A DNA stretch of 64,000 nucleotides from Streptomyces aurantiacus (GTDB lineage: Bacteria; Actinomycetota; Actinomycetes; Streptomycetales; Streptomycetaceae): positions 7,936,001 through 8,000,000 of the forward strand of contig NZ_CP114283.1 of assembly GCF_027107535.1 (NCBI RefSeq). Reading direction: 5' to 3'. The position numbers were made by a program, and so were the translations under genes. The notes beneath the pieces are model-generated. The model had not been told where the DNA came from. It saw nothing but the letters and a program-made list of their open reading frames with translations, and did not search any database. Positions 15,928-23,525 of this stretch are shown piece by piece. Numbering within the stretch: position 1 is the first letter of the stretch; each line of letters opens with the position of its first letter.

Positions 15928-17883
15928 TCACCTGACCTGGATCCACTTCGCCTCGGACGGCGTTCCGTCGCCGTCCGTCACGAACAGCATGTACCAGCCG
16001 GGCGGCACCAGGGTCCGGTCCTTCGGCACGTCCACCGTCACCGAGTCCTTGGTCCTGGTGAGCTCCAGCGCGATGGACCGCTGTTCGACGTCCGTGGTGT
16101 GCGTGACCGCGCTGGGCCGCATCAGACGCGCGCTCACGACCCGCTCCGGGTGGCGGGTGGCGAAGGTGGCGCGGCCCTCCCCGTCCACCTCCTGCGGGCC
16201 GTCCCCGAGCACGGGGCGGCTCTTGCCGTTCTTGTGCAGGGCGGGCGGTGTGTAGATCTCCATGCGCTGCTCGAAGTGGCCGAGCTTGGTGTTCTGCTGG
16301 TCGTCGAAGAGCGGGTCGGAGCCGAAGGTGGCGACCCGGCCGTCGGGCAGCAGGAGCGCCTCGGAGTGGTAGTTGCGGCCGACCTTCGGCGAGGCGGCCG
16401 TGCGGAAGGAGTTGGACTTCGGGTCGTAGAACTGCGCCTTGTGGATGTTGCTGGAGCTGCGCCCGCGGTAGTCCTCGGCGCCGTTCGACGTGAACACCGA
16501 GTCGTCCGGCATGATCACGCTGTTCAGGTAGCGGGTGCCCTGCGGCAGGTCGGGGCCGTCCTCGAAGACGGGGTTGTCCTTCTTGAGGTCGACGACGGCC
16601 GTGCGCGACGTCGACTTCTTGGACTCGCCGACGCCTCCGCCGCCGAGGATCATCACCTTCTGGTCCTGGGCGGGGGGCAGCAGCAGCGAGGCCGACGTCT
16701 CCGTCTCGTCCTGGTCCCGCAGACCGGGCACCTTCTCGAACGTGTTGGTCTTCAGGTCCCACAGACCCGGTTCGCGGCCGAGCTCGGCGGGACCGTAACC
16801 GGCGTTCGAGGCCGGGTAGAAGAGCTTGCCGCCCTTGGTGAGGAAGAGGGCCGGATAGGTGGGGAAGTAGCGCTTGGGGCCCGGGGTCCACTTCTTGGTC
16901 CTCGGGTCGTAGATCTCGTTGTCGCCGGGGTCGATCACACCGACGTCGTCGAGCCCGGAGACCGCGAGCACCCGCCCGTCCTCCAGCCCGACGAGCGTCG
17001 GATACCAGCGGGCCTTGTCCATGGGTTCGACGGGGACGTACTTCTCCGCCGTCGGGTCGAACTCGTAGGCGGCCCTGATCCCCTGGAAGTCCTGCTTCTC
17101 CATGGTGATCTTCTCGGAGATGCCGTACGTGTTGTCCGCGTCCTTGCCCTTGAGGCCGAGGATCTCGTACTGGGCCTGCTTGTCCGTGACCGCGGCCGGG
17201 CCGTCCTCGGTGGCCTCGACGAAGACCCGGGCCTCGCTCGCGGTGACCTTCGTCTTCCAGGGCTGCATGACACCGGCCCTGTTGTAGGTGATCTCCTGGG
17301 TGCGCTTGGCCTTGGGGACGGTGACGTCGAACCGGCTGACGTACTCGACGCCGGAGGGCGAGCGGAAGCGGGTGCCCTTCTTGAGGGCGATCGGCCTGTC
17401 CGGGTTCTCGTTCTTCACGCGCATGCCGCCGCCGGCCCGGTCGACCTCGCCGTCGAGGAGTTCGTAGCGGGCCGTGCCGCCGGCCACGAGCATGCGGCCG
17501 CTGGGCAGTTGGGCGTGTCCGGCACAGAAGAAGTCGTCCGGGGTGGGGATCTTCTTGAAGGTGTCGGTCGTCGGGTCCCACAGGACGGTGTCGAAGGAGC
17601 CCTTGTCGAACTTCTTCTGCTCGTTGCCGGAGCCCGCGACGATCAGCACCTTGCCGGTGTGCAGGAGTGCCGCGTGGATGGCGTTGGTGCGGAACTCCTC
17701 AGGGATGTCCAGTTGCTTCCAGGAGCCGAACTTCGCCTGGTAGCCGGGCTGGGCGATCTTGTATTCGTAGTACTGCTTTGAGGCGAAGCCGATGGCGGCG
17801 GGGGCGTTGAGTCCGGCGAGCAGCGCGATGCCGCCGACGCCGAGCAGCCGCTTCTGGGTCTTTTTCGAGGGCCGGTAGGCCAT
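15928..17883 (-). CDS. glxA: GlxA-type mononuclear copper radical oxidase
   Basis: Oxidises a glycan alcohol or aldehyde at the hyphal tip and is needed, with CslA, for tip glycan deposition in S. lividans. 651 residues with a short N-terminal hydrophobic anchor (LLGVGGIALLAGLNAPAAIGF). Galactose-oxidase-type beta-propeller repeats follow, then a C-terminal DUF1929 Ig-like domain. Key residues seen: Cys120 in FCAGH, Tyr294 in ARWYPT, Tyr505-His506 in NYHSEALLLPDGRV, and His595 in THTTDVEQR; these fit the Cys-Tyr cofactor and the Tyr/His/His copper ligands. Start ATG 17883 is 3 bp after the cslA stop, so the two are co-transcribed. Confidence 0.93.
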   Translation of the reverse strand: MAYRPSKKTQKRLLGVGGIALLAGLNAPAAIGFASKQYYEYKIAQPGYQAKFGSWKQLDIPEEFRTNAIHAALLHTGKVLIVAGSGNEQKKFDKGSFDTVLWDPTTDTFKKIPTPDDFFCAGHAQLPSGRMLVAGGTARYELLDGEVDRAGGGMRVKNENPDRPIALKKGTRFRSPSGVEYVSRFDVTVPKAKRTQEITYNRAGVMQPWKTKVTASEARVFVEATEDGPAAVTDKQAQYEILGLKGKDADNTYGISEKITMEKQDFQGIRAAYEFDPTAEKYVPVEPMDKARWYPTLVGLEDGRVLAVSGLDDVGVIDPGDNEIYDPRTKKWTPGPKRYFPTYPALFLTKGGKLFYPASNAGYGPAELGREPGLWDLKTNTFEKVPGLRDQDETETSASLLLPPAQDQKVMILGGGGVGESKKSTSRTAVVDLKKDNPVFEDGPDLPQGTRYLNSVIMPDDSVFTSNGAEDYRGRSSSNIHKAQFYDPKSNSFRTAASPKVGRNYHSEALLLPDGRVATFGSDPLFDDQQNTKLGHFEQRMEIYTPPALHKNGKSRPVLGDGPQEVDGEGRATFATRHPERVVSARLMRPSAVTHTTDVEQRSIALELTRTKDSVTVDVPKDRTLVPPGWYMLFVTDGDGTPSEAKWIQVR

Positions 17884-17886
17884 GGC

Positions 17887-19683
17887 CTAGTTACCTCCTG
17901 TCGTACTGCTGGAGACCGTCCCGCCGGCGACCGCGCCGGCGCTGCCCGCGAGCGCCGGGGCCGGCTCGCCCTCGGGGATCCGGACGGCGGGCGCGACGCG
18001 CCGGCCGGCCCTGCGTTCCCTGGCCCGCGTGGCGGACCACACGGCCACCGGGGCGAGGGAGATGCCGAGCGCGAGGACCGCCCAGGTGCGCATGGCCGCG
18101 TGGGTGTGCCCGAGCACGAACGACGCGGTCAGTGAGGCTGTCAGGACCGCCGCCCAGAAGAGGTGGATGCGGAAGGTCAGCACACGGTCGGGGCTGGTGT
18201 CGCCGCCCTTCGGGGTGACGACGAAGCGGCTGGGGCGGCGGATCAGGGCCGCGCCCAGGGACTTGAGGTAGATCGGCGCGGAGAGGGCCGACATCGCCAT
18301 GCCGGCGAGGCCGCCGGAGCCCTCCGGTTCGTGCGGGGAGACGTTGTGCCGCCGGTTCCACAGGTAGAGGCCGATCTGCAGGGCGGCGGCGTCGCTGTAG
18401 AGCATCAGCCACATGGAGGCGGCGACCTGGGTGCCGGACGCGCCGAAGCACAGGAACAGCACGCAGCTCAGGATGCCCAGCAGCCAGTTGACGGCCGTCA
18501 TCGGGTAGTAGACGAGCATCAGCGTGTACGAGAAGAGCCTGCCGGGCGGCATGGTGAAGGGCGCCTTCCAGTACTGCTTGAACAGCGTCTCGTAGGTGCC
18601 GCGCGACCAGCGCATCTGCTGGGTGAAGAAGTCGGTCCAGGAGGCGGGCCCCTCACCGACGGCGAGTACGTCGGGGGTGTAGACGGACTGCCAGTGGTGA
18701 CCGGTCCTCGGGTTCTTGTGCCGGTGCAGTTCGAAACCGGTGGCCATGTCCTCGGTGATGGAGTCGTACAGGCCACCGATCTGGCGCACGGCCGCGATCC
18801 GTACGACGTTGTTGGTGCCGACGAACATGGGCGCGCGATAGCGGTTGCCGGCCCGCTGGATCAGGGCGTGGAAGAGGAACTGCTGGGACTCGGCCGCCTT
18901 GGTGACGGGAGCGGTGTAGTTGCCGTACACCTGCGGGCCGACGACGAAGGCGACGTCCGGGTCGCGGAAGTAGCCCATCATCCGTTCCAGGTACTCCGGC
19001 AGCGGGACGTGGTCCGTGTCGACGGAGGCGAAGTACTCGTACTCGCCGCCGTGCATGGCGATCCACGCGTTGTAGTTGCCGTGTTTGGTACGGGCCTTGT
19101 GGACGCCCTTGGCCCTGTTCCACTCCGGGACGCCGTGGCGGGTGAAGTGGCGTACGCCGAGCTCTTCGCACAGCGCCCTGGCCTGCGGGTCGTCCCCTTC
19201 GTCGAGGAGCCACACGTCCAGGCGGCCCGTGTGGGTCACGCGGACGGCGCCCTCGAGGGTGGCGCGGACCATGGAGAGCGGTTCCTTGCCGGGGACGTAC
19301 GTGGTCAGGAAGGCGACCCGGGTGCCGGTCTCGGGGGTGACGGGGACCGGGTCCCGGGCGACCATCGTCGCGTGGGCGATGGACGCCACGTTGACGACCA
19401 TGAACAGCTCGATCAGGCCGATCGCCACGAGCATCGTGATGTCGAGGCCGACCAGCCAGCGGGCGCCGCCCTCGCGTGCCACCCAGTGCGTGGGCCACAC
19501 CAGGTAGACGAGGAGCAGTCCCGTGAGCACCGGGGCGAGCGTCATGAGCAGGACGGCTCGTATTCGGTGGGGCTCGCGCGACAGGAGCTTGGTGTACTGC
19601 ACCCGGTAGGCCGTGCCGGACGGCTCCGTGAGCGGTCCGGCAAGTCGGCTGTGGGTGTCGTAGTCGTAGCCCTCCGGCCGCAC
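17887..19683 (-). CDS. cslA: CslA cellulose-synthase-like glycosyltransferase
   Basis: Membrane GT2 enzyme that polymerises a beta-glucan-like polymer at growing hyphal tips. Start GTG 19683 has GGAGGG 6 nt upstream, giving 598 residues; the longer open frame is spurious. Two N-terminal membrane helices (residues ~41-63 and 78-102) precede the cytoplasmic GT2 domain with the D,D,D,QxxRW set: DEGDD at 161, VDTDH at 221-225, TED at 310-312 and QQMRW at 355-359. About four C-terminal helices follow, then a tail rich in Ala, Pro and Arg. No PilZ domain is seen. Operon with glxA. Confidence 0.93.
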   Translation of the reverse strand: MRPEGYDYDTHSRLAGPLTEPSGTAYRVQYTKLLSREPHRIRAVLLMTLAPVLTGLLLVYLVWPTHWVAREGGARWLVGLDITMLVAIGLIELFMVVNVASIAHATMVARDPVPVTPETGTRVAFLTTYVPGKEPLSMVRATLEGAVRVTHTGRLDVWLLDEGDDPQARALCEELGVRHFTRHGVPEWNRAKGVHKARTKHGNYNAWIAMHGGEYEYFASVDTDHVPLPEYLERMMGYFRDPDVAFVVGPQVYGNYTAPVTKAAESQQFLFHALIQRAGNRYRAPMFVGTNNVVRIAAVRQIGGLYDSITEDMATGFELHRHKNPRTGHHWQSVYTPDVLAVGEGPASWTDFFTQQMRWSRGTYETLFKQYWKAPFTMPPGRLFSYTLMLVYYPMTAVNWLLGILSCVLFLCFGASGTQVAASMWLMLYSDAAALQIGLYLWNRRHNVSPHEPEGSGGLAGMAMSALSAPIYLKSLGAALIRRPSRFVVTPKGGDTSPDRVLTFRIHLFWAAVLTASLTASFVLGHTHAAMRTWAVLALGISLAPVAVWSATRARERRAGRRVAPAVRIPEGEPAPALAGSAGAVAGGTVSSSTTGGN

Positions 19684-19992
19684 AGTGCCCTCCAGTGATC
19701 GAACGAGCCGATACCCACACAAAAGTGGCTTTCGGTCGGCGTGTCGAACGGAGAGGGTCCAGGCGGGTGGGGGTCGGCGGTCGGGTGCGCTCAGGCACGC
19801 CCGCGGCAGGGACGGGGCGCCGCTTCTCCCACACTCCGTCAGACGCGCCTCTACAGGGGCGCGGGGAACTGCGCACCCGGCCCCCACCGGCCCGCAGCAT
19901 GCACACGGCCGCGGGGGCCGGGGGCCCGGCCTTGGGCCCCCGGCCCCCGGGAGGGGTGGGACCGGAGATGGGAGAGCTGTCGGCTCCGCCGG
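19684..19992. other. 309-bp region upstream of cslA
   Basis: No gene. It must hold the cslA promoter (-) in its cslA-proximal half; I cannot point to a clear -35/-10 pair. The distal part carries a very strong GC hairpin (19912-19949) that terminates the thiamine-binding protein operon. Confidence 0.6.
19912..19949 (-). terminator. 16-bp GC hairpin after the thiamine-binding gene
   Basis: CGGGGGCCGGGGGCCC (19912-19927) pairs perfectly with 19934-19949 across a 6-nt loop, 44 nt after the stop of the minus-strand gene ending at 19993. It also insulates cslA. Confidence 0.75.
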
Positions 19993-20286
19993 TCAGGCGG
20001 ACAGGTGGCGCTCCACCGTCTCCACCTTGGACGTGAGTCCGTCGGTCACGCCGGGGCGGATGTCGGCCTTCAGGACGAGGGAGACCCGGGGGGCCCGCGC
20101 CTCCACCGCGGCCACGGCCCGCCCGACGACGTCCATGACCTCGTCCCACTCGCCCTCGATGGACGTGAACATGGCGTCGGTACGGTTCGGCAGCCCGGAC
20201 TCCCGCACGACACGCACGGCGTCGGCCACGTACTCCCCCACGTCCTCACCGACACCGAGGGGCGTCACGGAGAAGGCGACGATCAT
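19993..20286 (-). CDS. MTH1187-family thiamine-binding protein
   Basis: 97-residue ferredoxin-like protein of the DUF77/MTH1187 family, whose members bind thiamine or a derivative. The sequence [26 protein letters not shown] with [19 protein letters not shown] is typical. Its ATG overlaps the stop of the upstream DUF3817 gene in an ATGA, so the two are translationally coupled. Biological role unknown; no thiamine riboswitch was seen upstream. Confidence 0.85.
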   Translation of the reverse strand: MIVAFSVTPLGVGEDVGEYVADAVRVVRESGLPNRTDAMFTSIEGEWDEVMDVVGRAVAAVEARAPRVSLVLKADIRPGVTDGLTSKVETVERHLSA

Positions 20287-20627
20287 GCGTTGACGATCCC
20301 CTCGTTGCGGGCGCGGGACGCGATGACCGCGCTCTCGGCCTCACGCTTGAGCTTGCGCTCGGCGAAGAAACCGCCGGCCGGCAGCACGGAGAGGACGAAG
20401 TAGAGGGCCGCGGTCTTCAGGTCCCACTTGGCGCGGTTCCAGGCGTCGGCCCAGAAGATCACGTACAGGACGAAGAGGACACCGTGGACCATGCCCATCA
20501 CCGGTACCGCGTTGAAGTCCGTCGTGCGCTTCAGCACCGAGCAGACGAGCAGCAGCAGGAACGAGACGGCCTCCGGGGCGGAGACCAGGCGGAGTCGGCG
20601 GAGGGCGGAGGCGGTCTTGATGTCCAC
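20283..20627 (-). CDS. DUF3817 small membrane protein, second copy
   Basis: 114 residues with three predicted membrane helices ([57 protein letters not shown]). The GTG start at 20627 has AAGGTG 5 nt upstream. It shares the HGVLFV-Y core and the FFAE/FFVE end with the protein at 11444-11773 but is divergent elsewhere. Coupled to the thiamine-binding protein gene and divergent from the AIM24 operon. Confidence 0.83.
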   Translation of the reverse strand: MDIKTASALRRLRLVSAPEAVSFLLLLVCSVLKRTTDFNAVPVMGMVHGVLFVLYVIFWADAWNRAKWDLKTAALYFVLSVLPAGGFFAERKLKREAESAVIASRARNEGIVNA

Positions 20628-20705
20628 GAGTCACCTTCGTGAGGAGAGGGCCACAGAGCCGGGCCGGTGGGGGCGGAAGAGAGATTTTGCCGTGCGGGCA
20701 CGGGT

Positions 20706-20723
20706 TTGTGAACGTGCGCACAA
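20706..20723. promoter_or_regulatory. Rex-like palindrome upstream of AIM24 operon
   Basis: TTGTGAACGTGCGCACAA matches the Rex operator TTGTGAA-N4-TTCACAA at 12 of 14 specified positions. It lies between the divergent DUF3817 and AIM24 genes. The inner GTGCGCAC is itself palindromic, so another regulator is equally possible. Confidence 0.35.
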
Positions 20724-20853
20724 GCATTTCCATTGAAGCATCCGGTTCCCGGCCGCCCGGGCACGGGGTCCCGGGGCGTCCTCGGGGTCCTCTCGGGGTC
20801 GGATCATCCCGGAGGATCTGTCGGTGGCCCCGGCCGACGGCTACCGTCGGACC

Positions 20854-21492
20854 GTGGCGATGTTCCGACTCCAAGGCAGCAAGGTGCTGGCCGTCGACAT
20901 GACCGGCGACGCCGTGAAGGCGAAGAACGGCTCCATGGTGGCGTACGACGGTCAGATGGCCTTCAAGAAGCTCAGCGGCGGCGGCGAGGGCGTCCGCGGC
21001 ATGGTGACGCGCCGGATCACCGGCGAGCAGATGACCCTCATGGAGGTGAGGGGGCAGGGGACCTGCTGGTTCGCCGACCGGGCGAGCGAGATCAACCTCG
21101 TGGACCTCCGGGGCGACAAGCTCTTCGTCGAGTCGAGCAATCTGCTCGCGACCGACTCGGGGTTGCGCACGGGCACGTCCTTCACCGGCCTCAGGGGCGC
21201 CTCGCAGGGCAACGGGCTCTTCACGACGACGATCGAGGGCCACGGCCAGGCGGCGATCACGTCGGACGGGCCGGCGGTGGTGCTGCGGGTCAGCTCGCAG
21301 TACCCGCTCACGGTCGACCCGGGCGCGTACATCGCCCATCAGGGCAGCCTGCGACAGTCCTTCCAGTCCGGCGTGACGTTCCGCACGTTCCTGGGCGAGG
21401 GCGGCGGCGAGGCCTTCCAGATCCGCTTCGAGGGCGACGGTGTCGTCTACGTCCAGCCCAGTGAGCGCAACTCGATCGCGGGAGATGTGTGA
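20854..21492 (+). CDS. AIM24 family protein 1
   Basis: Function unknown; the AIM24 fold is shared with a mitochondrial inner-membrane protein. Start GTG 20854 sits 6 nt after TACCGT (20842-20847) with no ribosome-binding site, suggesting a leaderless mRNA (212 residues); ATG 20860 is the alternative. The beta-rich domain spans most of the protein (KVLAVDMTGDAVKAKNGSMVAYDGQMAF; GQGTCWFADRASEINLVDL; LFVESSNLLATDSGL; TIEGHGQAAI; VDPGAYIAHQG; GGEAFQIRFEGDGVVYVQPSE). First of three tandem paralogues. Confidence 0.83.
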   Translation: MAMFRLQGSKVLAVDMTGDAVKAKNGSMVAYDGQMAFKKLSGGGEGVRGMVTRRITGEQMTLMEVRGQGTCWFADRASEINLVDLRGDKLFVESSNLLATDSGLRTGTSFTGLRGASQGNGLFTTTIEGHGQAAITSDGPAVVLRVSSQYPLTVDPGAYIAHQGSLRQSFQSGVTFRTFLGEGGGEAFQIRFEGDGVVYVQPSERNSIAGDV

Positions 21493-21493
21493 C

Positions 21494-22144
21494 ATGCCCT
21501 TCCGTGAGATCAACTCGAAGATGATCGAGGCCACGGTGACGCCGGGGCAGCGGCTGTTCAGCCAGCGCGGCGCGATGCTCGCCTACCGGGGCGAGGTGTC
21601 CTTCACCCCGAACATGCAGGGCGGCCGGGGCGGGGTGATGTCGATGATCGGGCGCCGGGTGGCCGACGAGGCGACACCGCTGATGTCCGTCGAAGGCTCC
21701 GGCACGGTCCTGTTCGGACACGGCGGCCACCACATCCAGGTGATCAACCTCACCGGCGAGACCTTGTACGTGGAGGCGGACCGGCTGCTCGCCTTCGACG
21801 GGACGCTGGACCAGGGCACGATGTTCATGGGCTCGCAGGGCGGGGTCATGGGCATGGTGCGCGGCCAGGTGACGGGTCAGGGGCTGTTCACCACGACCCT
21901 CAAGGGCCACGGCGCGGTGGCCGTCATGGCGCACGGTGGTGTCATCGAGGTGCCGATCGGCCCGCAGCGCCCGGTCCATGTCGACCCGCAGGCGTACGTG
22001 GCCCACCACGGCGACGTACGCAACAAGCTGTCCAGCGCGCTGGGCCTGCGCGACCTGGTGGGCCGCGGTTCGGGCGAGGCCTTCCAGCTGGAGCTGAGCG
22101 GCAGTGGCGCGGTCTACGTGCAGGCGTCGGAGGAGAAGCTGTGA
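21494..22144 (+). CDS. AIM24 family protein 2
   Basis: 216 residues, start ATG 21494, one base after the previous stop, with GGGAG within the upstream gene. Same architecture as its neighbours: VTPGQRLFSQRGAMLAYRGEVSF, GSGTVLFGHGGHHIQVINL, LYVEADRLLAFDGTL, TLKGHGAVAVMAHGG, VDPQAYVAHHGDV and GSGEAFQLELSGSGAVYVQAS. The paralogues are diverged enough to suggest old duplication and distinct, perhaps heteromeric, roles. Its stop overlaps the next start. Confidence 0.83.
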   Translation: MPFREINSKMIEATVTPGQRLFSQRGAMLAYRGEVSFTPNMQGGRGGVMSMIGRRVADEATPLMSVEGSGTVLFGHGGHHIQVINLTGETLYVEADRLLAFDGTLDQGTMFMGSQGGVMGMVRGQVTGQGLFTTTLKGHGAVAVMAHGGVIEVPIGPQRPVHVDPQAYVAHHGDVRNKLSSALGLRDLVGRGSGEAFQLELSGSGAVYVQASEEKL

Positions 22145-22935
22145 CCACCCACCCGGGCGCGGGCCCCGTGATCCACGACCCGTCGACCCTGCCGGTCGAC
22201 GACAACGTGAACGCGTACACCTTCTGTGTGGAGCTCAAGGGGAGCGAGTGGTTCCTGCAGAAGGGCAAGATGATCGCCTACTACGGCTCGATGGAGTTCA
22301 ACGGCATCGGGCACGGTCGTCTCGACCGGCTGGTGCGGACGAGTTTCCATTCGCCGTTGCACGCGAGCGACTGGGTCGTGGCGTCCGGCTCGGGCAAGAT
22401 GCTCCTCGCCGACCGGGCCTTCGACGTGAACTCGTTCGACCTGGAGGAGGGGAACCTGACCATTCGCTCGGGCAATCTCCTCGCTTTTCAGCCAAGTCTC
22501 GCCCTCAAGCAGTCGATCGTGCCGGGCTTTCTGACACTGATCGGGACGGGCAAGTTCGTCGCCGCCTCGAACGGCCCGGTGGTGTTCATGGAACCCCCGA
22601 TCCGGGTCGACCCGCAGGCCCTGGTCGGCTGGGCGGACTGCCCCTCGCCGTGCCATCACTACGACCACGGGTACATGACAGGCTTGATGGGCGGCCTACG
22701 TGCGCTTACGGGCCTGGGCGGAGCCTCCGGCGAGGAGCACCAGTTCGAGTTCGTGGGCGCCGGCACGGTACTCCTGCAGTCCAGCGAGGTACTGATGGCC
22801 GAGCAGGCGGCGGGCATGGTCCCGAACGAACCGGGAGTACCCGGCGGCGGGGTACCCGGCCGCCAGGGACAGCAGGCCGGCACACCGCGCCTTCCCGGAC
22901 AGCTGGGGGACCTCCAGCGTCGCTTCGGGCTGTGA
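22141..22935 (+). CDS. AIM24 family protein 3
   Basis: 264 residues, GTG start overlapping the previous stop (GTGA). The AIM24 domain covers residues ~20-220 (SEWFLQKGKMIAYYGSMEF; GSGKMLLADRAFDVNSFDLE; LTIRSGNLLAFQPSL; VDPQALVGWADCPSPCHH; EEHQFEFVGAGTVLLQSSE). The CPSPC pair and HH in CHHYDHGYM are not in its paralogues and look metal-ligand-like. It has an extra ~40-residue Gly/Pro/Gln-rich C-terminal tail. Last gene before absC. Confidence 0.83.
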   Translation: MTTHPGAGPVIHDPSTLPVDDNVNAYTFCVELKGSEWFLQKGKMIAYYGSMEFNGIGHGRLDRLVRTSFHSPLHASDWVVASGSGKMLLADRAFDVNSFDLEEGNLTIRSGNLLAFQPSLALKQSIVPGFLTLIGTGKFVAASNGPVVFMEPPIRVDPQALVGWADCPSPCHHYDHGYMTGLMGGLRALTGLGGASGEEHQFEFVGAGTVLLQSSEVLMAEQAAGMVPNEPGVPGGGVPGRQGQQAGTPRLPGQLGDLQRRFGL

Positions 22936-23015
22936 GCGGTAGTCTGCGGAGTGTGACGTCGAACGTGTGCGCGTCGTCACGCCACCCTCACTAGTTCGCC
23001 TTTCAACATTTTAGG

Positions 23016-23021
23016 TAGACT
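23016..23021 (+). promoter_or_regulatory. absC -10 element, leaderless
   Basis: TAGACT ends 6 nt before the absC ATG; no Shine-Dalgarno. The -35 is weak (TAGTTC region near 22992), so activation or relief of repression may be needed. Confidence 0.5.
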
Positions 23022-23027
23022 TCATTC

Positions 23028-23504
23028 ATGGAGACCGAGACGGCCACCCGCTGGCTGACCGATGCGGAGCAGTGCGCCTGGCGCACCCACCTGGAGGTCA
23101 ACAGGCTGTTGACGTATCAGCTCGAAAGGGACCTCCAGCCGTACGGCCTGACGATGAACGACTACGAGATCCTGGTGAACCTCTCCGAGTCGGAGGGCGT
23201 TCGGATGCGGATGAGCGACCTCGCGTCCGCCACCCTCCAGTCCAAGAGCCGCCTCTCGCACCAGATCACCCGCATGGAGAACGCGGACCTGGTCCGGCGC
23301 GAGAACTGCGAGTCCGACCGCCGTGGGCTGTACGCGGTGCTCACGGACCACGGTATGGAGACCATGCAGAAGGTCGCGCCCCACCATGTGGGGTCCGTGC
23401 GGCGGCACTTCATCGACCTCCTGTCGCCCGAGGCGCTGGAGGATCTCCACAAGTCCCTGACCCCGATCGCGGAGCAACTGCGGGGGCAGCGGGGACGTCC
23501 GTGA
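23028..23504 (+). CDS. absC: AbsC-like MarR family regulator
   Basis: 158 residues, the length of AbsC, the zinc-responsive MarR regulator of antibiotic production and zinc (coelibactin) genes in S. coelicolor. The wHTH is visible as LQPYGLTMNDYEILVNLSESEG, RMSDLASATLQSKSRLSHQITRMENADLVRRE, and the wing SDRRGLYAVLTDHG. TAGACT (23016-23021) ends 6 nt before the ATG and there is no ribosome-binding site, so the mRNA is probably leaderless. It follows the AIM24 genes after 92 bp and is convergent with the sensor kinase gene. Confidence 0.88.
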   Translation: METETATRWLTDAEQCAWRTHLEVNRLLTYQLERDLQPYGLTMNDYEILVNLSESEGVRMRMSDLASATLQSKSRLSHQITRMENADLVRRENCESDRRGLYAVLTDHGMETMQKVAPHHVGSVRRHFIDLLSPEALEDLHKSLTPIAEQLRGQRGRP

Positions 23505-23525
23505 CCTACGGGGTCCGGGCGTGAT

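Noticed and set aside
15541..17781. 746-codon open frame antisense to glxA
   Set aside because: Arg/Val/Gly-rich shadow; the opposite strand encodes an intact copper radical oxidase with its conserved residues.
19684..19887. N-terminal extension of cslA
   Set aside because: GTG 19683 has GGAGGG at ideal spacing, and the upstream codons give an unrelated Arg/Pro-rich stretch.
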